A stretch of 64,000 nt of DNA, taken from positions 9,223,001 to 9,287,000 of the forward strand of contig WPIO01000006.1 of NCBI GenBank assembly GCA_009760855.2, in the 5' to 3' direction. A program made the position numbers and the translations under genes. The DNA is from Cristatella mucedo (Eukaryota > Bryozoa > Phylactolaemata > Cristatellidae). Shown one piece after another: positions 24,891 to 35,975 of the stretch; position 1 is the first letter of the stretch, and each line of letters starts with the position of its first letter. The notes under the pieces are model-generated. The model was given only the letters and a program-made list of their open reading frames with translations, had not been told where the DNA came from and searched no databases.

Positions 24891-25433
24891 TCCCATTCGA
24901 TCACATCGATCAGCGATGTCTGCTACCGACCCAGTGAGCAGTTCCACTAGTCCCCAGAGACGTCTGGTCGCCTAAATCGACAAAGTGCACGAAAACAACC
25001 GACTGCACTGACGGCCAGGAACGCCCCAGAAAAGCTTGCTGACTCTTAGGACTAGGCAAATTCACATTGATAAACGTACAATAGTCAAGGAGCTAGCTGA
25101 CCAGGTCCAACTGCTGAGATACCACAGCAGCAATGCGAACAACACGCCTGCAAGCCACGCCAACAAGTACACAGAGTAGCCAGTCTATGGCATACCCTGA
25201 ACGTGAGCTACTTTCTGCTGCTGCTGCATCTGGTCTGCAACTCAGACCGCTCATGCGACCACCTGTCAACACACACGGCCGTTGGTGCCAGCTTAGCAAA
25301 GTACTACGTATACCCTCTGACTGGACTGAATCCGGGTCCTCTTGTATGCCTCGGTTTGTATGGCGGCTCGAAGAATATTGTGACCTCGACCGCACGCACA
25401 CATTCATGCGTGTTAACACGATACAACGAAGGT

Positions 25434-25935
25434 CTCTTCATTCTATGGCTCCAGCCTAGCTTTCAGATATACTACGCCATCAGGCAAAGCATCGTACCAC
25501 TCGCTTTTCGGAATCCAACAGTCTAGAAATACCTCGTACAAACCTTAAATCCTTTGGAGACCGTGCATTTAGCTCGTATGCTCCCACAGCCTGGAACTCC
25601 CTCCCGACCTGCATCAGAACATCCCCTGACCTGACCACATTTAAAAGAAACTTAAAAACATACCTATTTAGGACAGCATTTAGTGGGTCCCTGTGATTCG
25701 TCCTTGGTGTGCTTATGCGTGCTGACACTGTTCATGCTGCCACTAACCACATTTGCATGCTGACCCAGTGCATGTAACCCCTAACCATGTTATTCATTTT
25801 GTTTGTTTTTCAAGCATGATTTTACTTACTATTCTATTGCGTATCACTTTGCAGCAAATGTAAAGCGCCTAGAAAGAGATTAAGTTCTCTGAGGGCGCTT
25901 TATCAAGTGCAATATTATTATTATTATTATTATTA
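25434..25935 (+). mobile_element. L2-clade LINE family A, 3' end only, young
   Basis: About 500 bp from the ORF end (SLHSMAP...KTYLFRTAFSGS) through the tail hairpin and (ATT)n at 25914-25936. It is nearly identical to 2133-2635, with only a handful of substitutions. The 5' truncation at about 25434 abuts unrelated intron sequence. Confidence 0.92.
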
Positions 25936-26242
25936 AAAATGATCTTTCGTGGCACCATAGCGACCAAGGCCGGAAGAATAGTGAAAGAAATAACACAGAA
26001 GATATCACACCAGTGCCAAATCAGCATGCAAAAAGAAGTCTGTGAATTTATTGCCACACCAGCTAACGGATCTAGGTTGGTGTCCATTCCACACGATTTC
26101 TTTTACGATAGGCGAGATACCAGTGGACAACGGGTCTTTGCTGCAATCAGATAGAGGCAAACAGGCTTGATAAGCCAGGAATGCTTGGTGAGAGCACATT
26201 CTGAACTCAGGGGCGGTACTAATCTGGACCGGTAGACGTGGG

Positions 26243-26450
<208 letters not shown>

Positions 26451-26539
26451 ACAGCAATGTGACACTCCAGCAGCCTAAAAACCTGACACGAATTTGGGCC
26501 AATGCCAACTACCTATGTAATCTATCTGTGCAAACTTAC

Positions 26540-26598
26540 TTGGTTTCTACATAACCATACTCATCTTCATCCAAAGAACCATACTGTGCCATCATTAA
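26540..26598 (-). CDS. OCRL/INPP5B: INPP5B/OCRL exon just upstream of the phosphatase domain
   Basis: This short exon ends at an excellent donor (ACCAA|GTAAGTTT). As drawn it is 59 bp: 19 codons, beginning LMMAQYGSLDEDEYGYVET, plus AA, which with the next exon's G makes Lys before IFCGTWNVN. An acidic EDEYTY..T stretch at this place is usual in INPP5B. The 5' border is less certain. The drawn acceptor is TTGCACCAG, but an AG 12 bp further upstream in the transcript (CCCCTGCAAG) would add four residues, ILHQ, in the same frame. The phase match with the next exon is the main support. Confidence 0.75.
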
Positions 26599-26940
26599 CT
26601 GGTGCAATATCTTGCAGGGGCATACCTGAGATCTGCACAGCAGGACATCACTGCGTACAGAGTGTGCTTCAACGTGATCGTGAAAACTAAAGAGCGCAGG
26701 GTGACTGCTAAAGAATTTTTTCGACAGCAACCAGCAGCAACAAGCAAAATTAAACAAGCTGCTGGCAAGGATAATCACTTCCAACATCTTAAGGACATTT
26801 TTGTACAAAATCTGGCAACTAGCTCATGAAAAGTTATGCTACTGGTTCAGTCTTCTTCCAAGTTAACAAAGATTGAAAGCTTAAGCCAGCAACAAACTCG
26901 ATTACTAGAAGACCTGCATCCGGTATACGACAGGAGTAAT

Positions 26941-26978
26941 GACAAGGAAGATGACAAAGAAGATGACAAAGATGAGAG
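26941..26978 (+). repeat. Three GACAARGAAGAT units
   Basis: A 12-bp word GACAARGAAGAT/GACAAAGATGAG is repeated about three times. On the plus strand it reads DKEDDKEDDKDE. It is probably a minisatellite in the intron. Confidence 0.7.
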
Positions 26979-26999
26979 AGGCAATGTCACGGACAACGA

Positions 27000-27849
27000 C
27001 ATTGACAGGTACTGTTCGTAGTGCAATTGGCGTCGTGGAACAGGCAAAAACTGCACATTGGGGAAAAACAAGCTGTCTAAATTATACATGAGTGCATCGT
27101 AGCACCACAAACACCTGACACAATAATAACCTTGGATATCCGCAAACCTCCCCTGCATGATTCCCCTATCTAAGCAGCAACAGTACGGCCGATAAAAAAG
27201 AGTAGAATGTGAAAATCTCCTTCGGGTGTGCCAATCTATAGTCAGAGTTGTTGATTGCCAATCTATGACTACCACAATGCAGCAAGACAGGTTATCAGCC
27301 AATAATAATTAACAGGTAGCTTCACAACAGCATTAGTCATGCAAATGTTACCCCCAACTATATGAGCTACTAGGATTGTGACCGATTCGCGCTGGATGTG
27401 ACAGTCGTTTGCAATAAACAGGTGCTGAGCGCCATCACGTTCAGGCCTTTCCTTGCAACATCGCAACAAAAAAGCCACAAACAAGTAGGAGGGCTAGCAC
27501 AAGAAGTATAACTGGCTAACAAGTTTGATGCTTGATTCAAGTGGTCATATGATCTCTACTTTAATTTCTTTGCATCAGTTTTATCAACAATCAGCTGTAA
27601 GACTCTGATCACTTGCATCCAACCATCATCCACCTAATAGCCAACTGGTGAAATTGCCTACTGCCAGGCATGCAATTGTCATGTCATCAGATGAGGCAGA
27701 TCAGGGCGGGACCCATTTACTGGGCGCTTGCTAAAGATGGTCTGTACGGGCATCAAGTGTTTATGCAATGCCAACAGTTTTACACACAAGGGGCAGCTGT
27801 GGCAAAAAGTCACCTGGAATAAGACTAAAAAAAGTACCTTGCAGCTGAC
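27000..27849. other. No feature seen
   Basis: Intron between the two 5'-most phosphatase exons called here. No repeat or motif was recognised. Confidence 0.45.
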
Positions 27850-27948
27850 CTGCCGTAGCTGGTGAGTGCATAATCGTGCATGGGCACGTCTATATAATGC
27901 ACGTGCGCCATCATTGTTGGTGATTCTACGCTGATCCTCAAGGGCCAT
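27850..27948 (-). CDS. OCRL/INPP5B: Probable INPP5B/OCRL exon (helical linker before the phosphatase)
   Basis: A 33-codon stretch ends in phase 0 at CGGCAG|GTCAGC and reads ARLCTHQLRQ at its end, which joins in frame to the next exon. The family has a basic helix (like IVKSHLLQ) just before the EDEYTY segment, and the fit is reasonable. The start is uncertain: 27948 is an ATG preceded in frame by a stop, so it could be a translation start of a short form, or the true exon may begin at an internal AG (for example after GATCAGCGTAG, leaving one base plus ITNNDG). No PH domain is encoded here. Confidence 0.5.
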
Positions 27949-28239
27949 CGTACCTTAGCGATTTCGTGTGGGTCCATTCGTTTTCCCTAGAAGCAAGCAT
28001 CCGCTTTGCATGGGCCTCCCGGTTTCCAAAGGCCATGCTGGCCGTCCTCGACCGAGAGCCAACATCGGGTAGTTGCGAGGTTCCAATCATGTTTGGGTTG
28101 CTTCATCGATGATGTTAAACAAAAAGAATGAAATGTGTTAGCAAAGCGCCTAACGAGCAAGCAGGAAAAGGGCACCGACAATGCTTACCATGGCATCAAT
28201 TAGCGTCAAGGCAAGCACGACAATAAAAAGTAAGGTATC

Positions 28240-29610
28240 TGGTATACAGCACTCATTTATATAACACCATAAGAGCCTTAATCTTGTTTTGGGCACGTTA
28301 AATATGCTGCTAAGCAAGCATGGAAGCATGGTCGCAATCTCTTTCTAGGAACTCTACATTTACTGTAAAGGATGGTTAGTGGTAGCATGCTCAATGATAA
28401 CAAGCATTACATGATTTGAGGTCACATGCACAGGGTCAGCATGCAAATACGGTCAGTGGCAGCTTAGCCTGGTGGGGGAGGAGATCTGATAGGTATGCTG
28501 GAGCCAAAGAATAGAGACCTACAAGTGAGTGCCAGAAAACTGTAATTGATGCATTGCTTGACTGGGAGCCAGGACAGGTCGGCGAGAAGAGGTGTGATGT
28601 GGCAACTTCGATGCTCACGACAGACCAGCCTAGCTGCAGAGTTTTGCACTAGCTGTAAGCACCTAATTGAACACGCCGGTAGACCAGAAAGGAATGAGTT
28701 AAAGAAGTCAAGACGGGATGTCACAAATGTATGGACAAATTTAGATGCAGTATCCCTGTCTAAGCGAGCCCAAGTTCTAGCAATGTTATGTAGCTCAAAG
28801 TAGGCAGACTTGACTGTGGAGATGATGTGGTCGTCTAATGAAAGGTCACTTTGGAACATGACACCTAGATCTTGTGCACATTCAACAGGAGATATGCTGG
28901 CAGTGCCGATTTTAAGCGTTAGCCTTTCCAATTTCCGAATCCCACTTGGTTTACCCATAACCAGTAAGTTGGCTTTATCACCATTCAATTTTAGAAAGTT
29001 TGCTGCCATCCATGTGCAGATTTCATCAACACATGCAGCAAAAGAGTTGAGAGAATTTGACGAGCTGGAGGGCTGGGAGGGATCAAAGCAAAGGTACAAT
29101 TGAGTGTCATCTGCACTCAAGTGAAAGCCTAGGTTATACCTGGCAATCACATCGGCAAAATGGAGAGTACAAAACGTTAAAAGAACCGGACCAAGCACAT
29201 AGCCCAGTACGTCAGCGGTTCCTTGGATGACCGTTGTACGTTCACATCAATACTCAGAAGTATCCCACTGAGATAAAACCTTAACTTGGTGATCGATAGT
29301 ATCAACAGTTGCCGAAAGATCGAGCAAAACAAGCAAAGAGATTCTACCTAAGTCTGCATTCCTAATAAGGTCGTTGTGCACTCGAAGCAATGCTGACTTC
29401 GAGGAGTTATTTGCTCTAAAACCAGATTGAAACTTACTAGCTAGGTTTCAATTTTCAATACAAGTTCGGCTGGTCTACCGCGACTTGTTCCAGTGTTTTT
29501 TATATGAATAGTAGAAAGGAGACTCGGCGGAAGTTGCTCAAGTTCTCTTGATCTAGTGTTAATTTCTTGAGTAGTGGCTTGACTAATGCCTTTTTGAAAG
29601 GTTATTATAC
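28240..29610 (-). mobile_element. L2-clade LINE family A, antisense, with internal loss
   Basis: The minus strand carries FHLSADDTQLYLCFD (YADD mutated to SADD), WMAANFLKLNGDKANLLVMG, SRLDFFNSFLSGLP, LVQNSAARLVCREH and LSWLPVKQCINY. RT fragments extend upstream to about 29590 (antisense of KALVKPLLKK). The C-terminal AKHRTTRF...LKTHLF section is missing: the frame jumps at about 28466-28490 to 3' UTR. The tail hairpin is barely recognisable near 28340. Confidence 0.88.
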
Positions 29611-29834
29611 ATACGGTATATCAAGCACAGCAGCCAATAACAGGAACAGTCAAACTAAAATACAAATAATAGTTACAACTCAATGCAAAAACTCATGGTG
29701 ACTCGCAGGCTTTCAGAGTAAATCACGAAATCACATTGACCCCTCTTAAAGAGATGTTTGTGGATGAATTACCTATGTTGCCATTGTGGGGCTAACTAAC
29801 AGTTTCATTGATGATCCATGAAGGGCCGACAGCA

Positions 29835-29910
29835 CAATAATAATACATTGGTATAGTACCCTCAGAGAACTTAGTCTCTGTTTAGGCACTTTATATATGC
29901 TGTTAAGGAA
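29835..29910 (-). mobile_element. LINE A-type tail remnant, antisense
   Basis: AATAATAATACA followed by CCCTCAGAGAACTTAGTCTCTGTTTAGGCACTTTA is the reverse complement of the family 3' end. Confidence 0.7.
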
Positions 29911-30283
29911 GCATAGTGCATCAATGGTGGAACAGGCCAGGTCTGTGGCCATGACCTGCTCTTTCACAAATCATGACACCCAGTGGTGGGCAAATTAAGC
30001 TACGCAGGCACACTAGGCAGCTCAGTATGCACTAGCAGTTACAAAGAGTAGCAGATGATCATCCCTTCGGATACCACTATGCTGCGACTTAGTTACAGTT
30101 TTCGGTCTCTCGCCGCAATAAGCAATTTGTTAGGACAATGCATCGAGGACTTTTGGATGCAGGCATTTTGACCACAGACTAAATTACATAGGGTGCAGAT
30201 CGTAAATTCACTTAAATCCTACTTTGCTCACTGATTACCACAACGATGAGGTGCCGAAAACTGTGTTTAGTATACCAAATGAC

Positions 30284-30432
30284 CTGGGTTGTCCACAACG
30301 TAAGGCTTGGTCAAAATGCCAATGCATCGGATCAGCTATTCTAGATAAAGCCATTGAGCTATCGAGGTCTGGAGGCAGACATTTGGCAGTGAGATTTTTG
30401 CAAAGAACCATCGGCAAGTCAGCTTGAGTCAG
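30284..30432 (-). CDS. Unassigned exon-like segment
   Basis: On the minus strand this segment lies between GCGATATTGCAG and a GTCATTTG donor: 49 codons plus two bases, with peptide pieces such as PMVLCKNLTAKCLPPDLDSS and ADPMHWHFDQAL. I do not recognise the protein. If the upstream segment ending at 30762 and the linker exon's internal acceptor near 27930 are used, the phases would agree and this could be N-terminal coding sequence of the phosphatase gene, but it does not look like the family's PH domain. The plus strand is also open here (30224-30427), so it may not be coding at all. Confidence 0.3.
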
Positions 30433-30630
30433 CTGCAATATCGCCGAGATAATCCACACTGGCTCATGGAAGCACAGTCAGGACTAAATACACAAAAGGC
30501 AGGGCTAGACGAACATGATGAAGCTAAGCACTGTGCTGGATGCAGCACAGTGCTGCTGCTTGGTTTGAGTGCAGTGCCGCATGCACGAACACACACAGAA
30601 TGCCCAACCCCAGCCGGCTAGCCGACGAAC

Positions 30631-30849
30631 CCGAACGTATGAAGTTTTTCATTTGCACTGTGATAATTATTCTTGATGATGCACGCATAGTCAATGCCTA
30701 GGTCAGGGTTAGCCTCGCAGTATTTCAGTCTGCCAAGCCTGCTCTTAGCTGCTAAAGATACTTGGCTGATTCGGAGAACGACATGGTTAACTGGAACTGG
30801 GAAAAGACATGCTGCAGTTATCTTGTTGGATCTTGATTGATATGCTTTA
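30631..30849 (-). CDS. Unassigned exon-like segment
   Basis: A minus-strand open stretch follows a very good acceptor with pyrimidine tract (CTTGTCTTTAATTCCAG). The peptide includes ITAACLFPVPVNHVVLRISQ and, further on, NPDLGIDYACIIKNNYHS. Two donors are possible: CCAA|GTATCT ending at 30762, which leaves phase 0 and would join the segment at 30284-30432, or CGG|GTTCGT ending at 30631. The plus strand is full of stops here, which supports a minus-strand gene. I do not recognise the family; it may belong to the phosphatase gene or to a neighbour. Confidence 0.35.
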
Positions 30850-31457
30850 CTGGAATTAAAGACAAGCAAGCCAGTTTGTGAAACAAGTTTTTCTTGCTTG
30901 ATATAAGGGCACGTTCTATGTTAAAACGATCCCAGTCTCTTTTATATAAATGCTGGTTGTATCACAACGAATAGACATCTGTCAAAGGAGCTTGTGGGTA
31001 ATCCCTGATCCAGACAGAAGGTGCCGTGCCGGTGCCCAACCAACTCGTCTGATTCCAAGCAACGATCGGTTTTATCGAGGTTTAGACGTGGCTCTCGGCA
31101 TATGATTCATTTTCCAAATACACAGCAAACTATACAATCATCATACAAACTGCCCGCATCTGAGACGTTTCTCATTGCGGAACCAGTCAGCACTCATCAG
31201 TATTTTACTAGGAGCAGCAGCATCATACAGATAGGGAATGCTAAAAGCTAGCATGCCTTATATTCCCTTAACAAAAAGACCCTGTTGAGCTTACCTCCCG
31301 AGCATCCCCTCCTTCACTACCGATCGGACCCATTTATACGTAGAGACCAGGTCACAGAGCCACGGCTGAGACCACTCACTTTTGGCTGCCAACAAGGACT
31401 GAAGAAACGCAAAGAAAATGCGATTAGGATGCTAGTTCTTTTACTGGGACAGCAGCT

Positions 31458-31712
31458 CAGACAGGCAGGCACTTGCCCTTAACGAACCAGGTCGTGGGTT
31501 CGAGTCCAGTGGCAGGCGATCCATTCCTCGCCCACTTTCTCATCCCACGCTTTGCCCACACGGGCGATCTTTTCTTCGCCCATCCCCACTGCTCGCCCAT
31601 CCCTCATCCTCCCCACTGCTCGCCCATCCCTCATCCTCGCCCACTGCAAGAGGTGACGATAATAGCTGAGGGTCTTTTGCCACTGTATAAAAGATGCTGT
31701 CAAATCAGTTGA
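31458..31712 (+). mobile_element. SINE A with an internal tandem expansion
   Basis: Head and B box (GGTCGTGGGTTCGAGTCC) and the 3' end (CACTGCAAGAGGTGACGATAATAGCTGAGGGTCTTTTGCC...TATAAAAGATGCTGT) match SINE A. Between them the usual GGCGATCC..TTGCCACTGC section is swollen by repeats of CGCCCATCCCTCATCCT and CCCACTGCT at about 31525-31645. The copy is about 110 bp longer than intact ones. Confidence 0.8.
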
Positions 31713-32361
31713 ACCTTTACTATACTCCACTCAGCACTGCAAAAACTACGACAAGCTCATTGCTAAAAGTGCATGACAGCAGTATCTAATCGAATGGGCT
31801 GGCCGTCAGCTGGTAATGAGCTCTCCAAACGATTGCTCATACTGCATGCTCGTTTATCCAAGTTAGTGAAATTCCATCAAATGATGCACACCAACAACAT
31901 AGACTTTACAATATGCAAAAGTAGCCTGCTGACTAGTGCCACATGCTGCACCTGAGAAGCCAAGTTCAAAACCAATGACTAGCAAGCCGATGTTGACAGC
32001 AGACGACTAATGGGAAAGGGTAATAGGCTCTTGCAACAACAGCAGTGGCACCTACAGCGCTTGCACTGGTAGAAGCCTGTGGCCTGTGCCTTCAAACAGC
32101 ACAGCAAGGAGCAATACGCCGACAAACTAAACCTGGTATGTAATGACCACGAGTTCAACAGACAAGTACAATGAGCCACAGGTCAAATAGCAGATCTGCA
32201 CAAGTTCATCTATCTCACGGCAGCATCCAACTGACATGCTGAACGCCATAGCAATCAGCTCAGGATGGCATGGCCAGGTAAGTCTACTTGTAGGGCTGGG
32301 TCTACTAGTTGGCTCAATCATGTTGAGATTCGAACTAAATGCCTGCTCCTGGGTATTAGCT

Positions 32362-32495
32362 CAAGGATAAGGTGTTTGGACTTCACGATCCAGGTCGTGA
32401 ATTTGAGCTTTTCAACAGGCAATCCTTTAGAGCCCCAAGCGAGTAGAGCTATAGTTGCTGAGGCTCTTCTGCTGCTATATACAATGAGGCGGTGG
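32362..32495 (+). mobile_element. SINE A, old copy
   Basis: GGTGTTTGGACTTCACGATCCAGGTCGTGAATTTGAGC, GGCAATCCTTTAG and GGCTCTTCTGCTGCTATATACAATGAGGC follow the SINE A order; the B box is mutated to GAATTTGAGC. Confidence 0.7.
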
Positions 32496-32733
32496 AATCG
32501 TTACTCTTTAAAGCTCACGATATATGGCACTATGGCAGGAGCCGGTAGCCATTGCGAGAGACATGTCTGACTGACAGGAAAAGAAGCTTGAAGAATCACG
32601 AGCCAGGTTTTTTGCGTGGTTGCCTCTGCCAAGCACCACTCAGCCAACAGCATCCGACAAGACAGAAGAAGAGGAAGGAGTGGCCTTAGGAGTCTACATG
32701 AGTTGGCCAACAGGTAACTACATAAGCTTAACA

Positions 32734-32874
32734 GTAAGGCGGTTGCTTTTCACGACCTCGGCCCCGAAGTCGTGGGTTCGAATACTGTGGTGGGCGATCC
32801 TTTATTGCCACTGCAAGCAGTGGTGATAGCCGTCAAGGCTCTTCTGTTGCTATACAAAAAGAGGCTGTTAAATC
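32734..32874 (+). mobile_element. SINE A, well-preserved copy
   Basis: Nearly the same sequence as the copy at 24748-24890: AGTAAGGCGGTTGCTTTTCACGACC, GGTTCGAATACTGTGGTGGGCGATCC and GGCTCTTCTGTTGCTATACAAAAAGAGGCTGTT. One base breaks the B box (AATAC for AATCC). Confidence 0.88.
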
Positions 32875-33071
32875 AACTAGCTATAACTAATGACGAGCCG
32901 AGCACCTTGCCAAGAACCTGAACAGATGTAGTTAATACACGTTTGGATATGGAACAATGGTTGACAGTACTGGGGTGCTTTCACTCGAGCTCATACCTAA
33001 GCTGCTCTGAGTGGGCAAGTCCAAGTACCAATTGCACGATTGGACAAACGTTGCTTGGTATAAGATGCGGT

Positions 33072-33320
<249 letters not shown>

Positions 33321-33532
33321 TTGTGCGACATAAATATAAAGAATCCAGCACAGGAAACAAAAAATGACAGAAGAGAGGAACATCGAAGAGCACGGCAAGC
33401 CAATGCAAATTGTAGCAATCTAAGCTGACAATAGTTCTATGCAGCCCAGTCGAATCAACCCAGTCGAAGCACAAAGATCGTAAGCCACCCCAGCAAGACT
33501 TCAGGAAGGTAAGAACAAAATAAATAGTAGCC

Positions 33533-33675
33533 AATTCAACAGCCTCTTTTGTACAGCGACAGAAGAGCCTTGACGGCTATCACCACCGCTTGCAGTGGCA
33601 ATAAAGGATCGCCCACCACAGTATTCGAACCCACGACCTTGGGACCAAGGTCGTGAATAGCAACCACCTTATCTA
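33533..33675 (-). mobile_element. SINE A, antisense, well preserved
   Basis: AACAGCCTCTTTTGTACAGCGACAGAAGAGCC...GGATCGCCCACCACAGTATTCGAACCCACGACCTTGG is the reverse complement of the intact copies. It sits about 540 bp downstream of the (GA)n/GACA tract start. Confidence 0.87.
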
Positions 33676-33907
33676 GTGTGCCATCACCCTCAGCCTCACC
33701 ATAATCACTGTTGCTGACCCTTAGGAACTGGTCAAAACCTAGTAGAACAAAACCAATAAGCCTACCAAATGCAGATTACACCTGCAACTTCGGCAGCAAC
33801 TTACGAAAAGTGTGCTACTTAAATGATGCATTTCACACGAGCTCAAGGAAATAGCACGCAAAGCAGCAATGGCCTACAAGCCCGTTGTAGCTTCGGTGGC
33901 ATCTTAC

Positions 33908-33962
33908 CTGGTATTGGGATGTAGGGTAATCTCCGCATTCAGTCGGATGCCACTCATTCTGC
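33908..33962 (-). CDS. Unassigned 55-bp exon-like segment
   Basis: The segment has near-ideal splice signals on the minus strand: acceptor CTTCTTTTGTTGCAG and donor ACCAG|GTAAGAT. Two frames are open: one gives QNEWHPTECGDYPTSQYQ ending in phase 0, the other RMSGIRLNAEITLHPNT ending with two spare bases. Length and signals are those of a small internal exon, but no family can be named. It lies about 6 kb upstream of the probable linker exon of the phosphatase gene. Confidence 0.3.
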
Positions 33963-34029
33963 CTGCAACAAAAGAAGCACAACATAAGCTCCCAGTGTGA
34001 ATGAAGCCACTTCAGAGGCATGTGCACCT

Positions 34030-34925
34030 AAGGATGTAGCCACGAATAATCCTAGAAGCGGGCTTATATCTTGCCCTTGCTAAAAGTAGCTAATTATTTG
34101 GGGTTGAAGGGCCGGCGGCAAGCCACTCGATGCATCCCTCCCAGTCGGCTCACGGCTGCGCCCTCTGCTGGTACCCTTGCCTATGCCTACCTTAGTGTAC
34201 CGATAGCTAGGTGCTGAACCTATTCACGCACGTGTATGGGGGACCAATGCAACAGAAACGTTTAAGACAGCGATGCTTGCGTGTCATCAGATCATGGTCC
34301 AGGCACACAAAGAAGTGTAACTTTGGGAGTGGGTTCGGAGCACCCGGATGCCTTCAGATCGGGCCACTGTCAAACCCAGGTTTATAATAGCCAGCACGTA
34401 TTAGTATTCCACCACGAGTTGGAACAAAGCAGGTTCGGTACGTGCCCTGCAGCTGGCCAAAAAACCTCCCAGGAGACGCTGGAGCATCATACTGTCTTGC
34501 ATTTAAAACAAAAGGGAAAAACATGGGTAGGACTGAAAATTCGAAGCACCCTTCTACATCCACACTCGGCTCAATAGCTTGCCACCTCTTGCTGTTAGCC
34601 GATGGCAAGCTCGATGACCGATAAATGAGTAACAGGAGCCTTCACACTCAGTGCCGGCTGATCAGAGCCAAATCCAAGAGAGAACACTAGCAGCCACAGT
34701 ACCCCTTGCACACTATATAGTTGTTTTGGAATATCTCTCCAAGCATACAGGTTGGTTTACTTCTGCAGCATGGCAGATTGAATGCCGATTTGAGCAGTGC
34801 ATGCTTGCTCGACACAGCACAATCAAAACTGCACAGCCACCAAAGAACAGATCCGACCGACATTATGGATGCATGACATCTGGAATGCTTAGTGCTGCCT
34901 AGATAAGTCGACCCGTGTTGCAGCA
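34030..34925. other. Open on both strands, function unknown
   Basis: A minus-strand stretch at 34354-34608 (pieces ARQYDAPASPGRFFGQLQ and RGGILIRAGYYKPGFDSGP) and its plus complement are both open. I cannot assign either; it may be a repeat. Confidence 0.3.
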
Positions 34926-34939
34926 CCTGCTTCTCTCTG

Positions 34940-35016
34940 TGTATCTGCCTGTCTGTCTCTTTGTCTCTGTCTGTCTGTCTGCCTGCCTGCCTGTCTCCCT
35001 CCCTCCCTATCTCTCC

Positions 35017-35068
<52 letters not shown>
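34940..35068. repeat. (TGTC/TGCC)n then (CT)n
   Basis: TGTCTG/TGCC words at 34950-34998 pass through CCCT units into CT at 35020-35068. Confidence 0.95.
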
Positions 35069-35069
<1 letters not shown>

Positions 35070-35714
35070 GTCTCGCACTGCAGTAATCCCAAGGACACAA
35101 AGGACATAGGATGGTGAGAAAACTTGAAGATTATGTTTGGCAGACTTATTTCAAGCTCACCAGCTATACGTTTGCGTGCAAGAAACTGTATCATGATTCA
35201 GCAAGGCACATGATCACTAGAAGAGAAGCACACAGTAGTACACTATACCATAGACATTGCTGTCGGTCCTGCATACGAGTAGCCCTATGGAGAGGGAGTA
35301 GTAAGCATGTACCTGATTTTAGACCACACATGAAAGATCTGAGAGTTGCTTAAGTACTAGCATAAGGTGCAAAGACAGATATGCATGGCAGCACGGCATG
35401 GCATAGGCTGAGTGATAACAGCTGGCTAGCTAACACCAAGGAGCCAAGCACAGATGATCTATCACTTCAAATGACAGGGCAGCAGACGTTCAATGTTCAA
35501 TAACAAAACGGTGCATGCAGAAAGTGAAGAACGAATGAGGATGACCGAGAGGATGACTCCCTATATACATTGTGACTTAAAATCCTCAGTGGCTGCAGCT
35601 GCCGAAGCTGTAAATTTGTTATGGTAATAAGAGGATACTCGTTATTCGAAGCAGGTGAAAACATTGCTTGACAGCCCAAAACAAACACATGCTGATGGAA
35701 TGTATGCTTTTAGT
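35069..35714. other. No feature seen
   Basis: Ordinary sequence to the right of the CT tract. No coding signal was recognised. Confidence 0.4.
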
Positions 35715-35975
35715 GCAATGTCGTCCCATCACGATTCTTTATGACCTCCCTTGTCTGGCCAGATATTGAGGCCACCAGCTTCTGCATTATCTCTTCTGCT
35801 GCAGCACATTCCACCGAGCCTGATTATTACAGAAAAGGTCGGCTACTGGGGTAGGCAGAAGACCCTGCCTCAGCAGCCTGGCGATATCGCTCCATAGTCG
35901 TTCTATAGAGTTCACATCAGACGACTGGCTGGGCACTACATCAGCAACAAACAAGGATTCGTCAACAAGTGCATA
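35715..35975 (-). mobile_element. Tc1/mariner-type transposase remnant (C-terminal)
   Basis: The minus strand reads VVPSQSSDVNSIERLWSDIA, the degenerate form of the Tc1 signature W..QSPDLNPIE.LW. It continues ARWNVLQQKR and, after a frameshift and stop near 35805, KLVASISGQTREVIKNRDGTTLH, matching the end of Tc1 transposases (LI.SMPRR...VI.A.GG.T.Y). The third catalytic acidic residue region is altered, and stops show it is dead. No inverted repeats were found. Confidence 0.8.

Noticed and set aside
26602-26829. Plus-strand 75-codon open frame with protein-like composition
   Set aside because: It overlaps the phosphatase gene in antisense, directly abuts the exon at 26540-26598, has no family motif, and the opposite strand is also open.
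34354-34608. Minus-strand 84-codon frame with ARQYDAPASPGRFFG
   Set aside because: Open on both strands and not recognised; no splice or family evidence to call it a gene.
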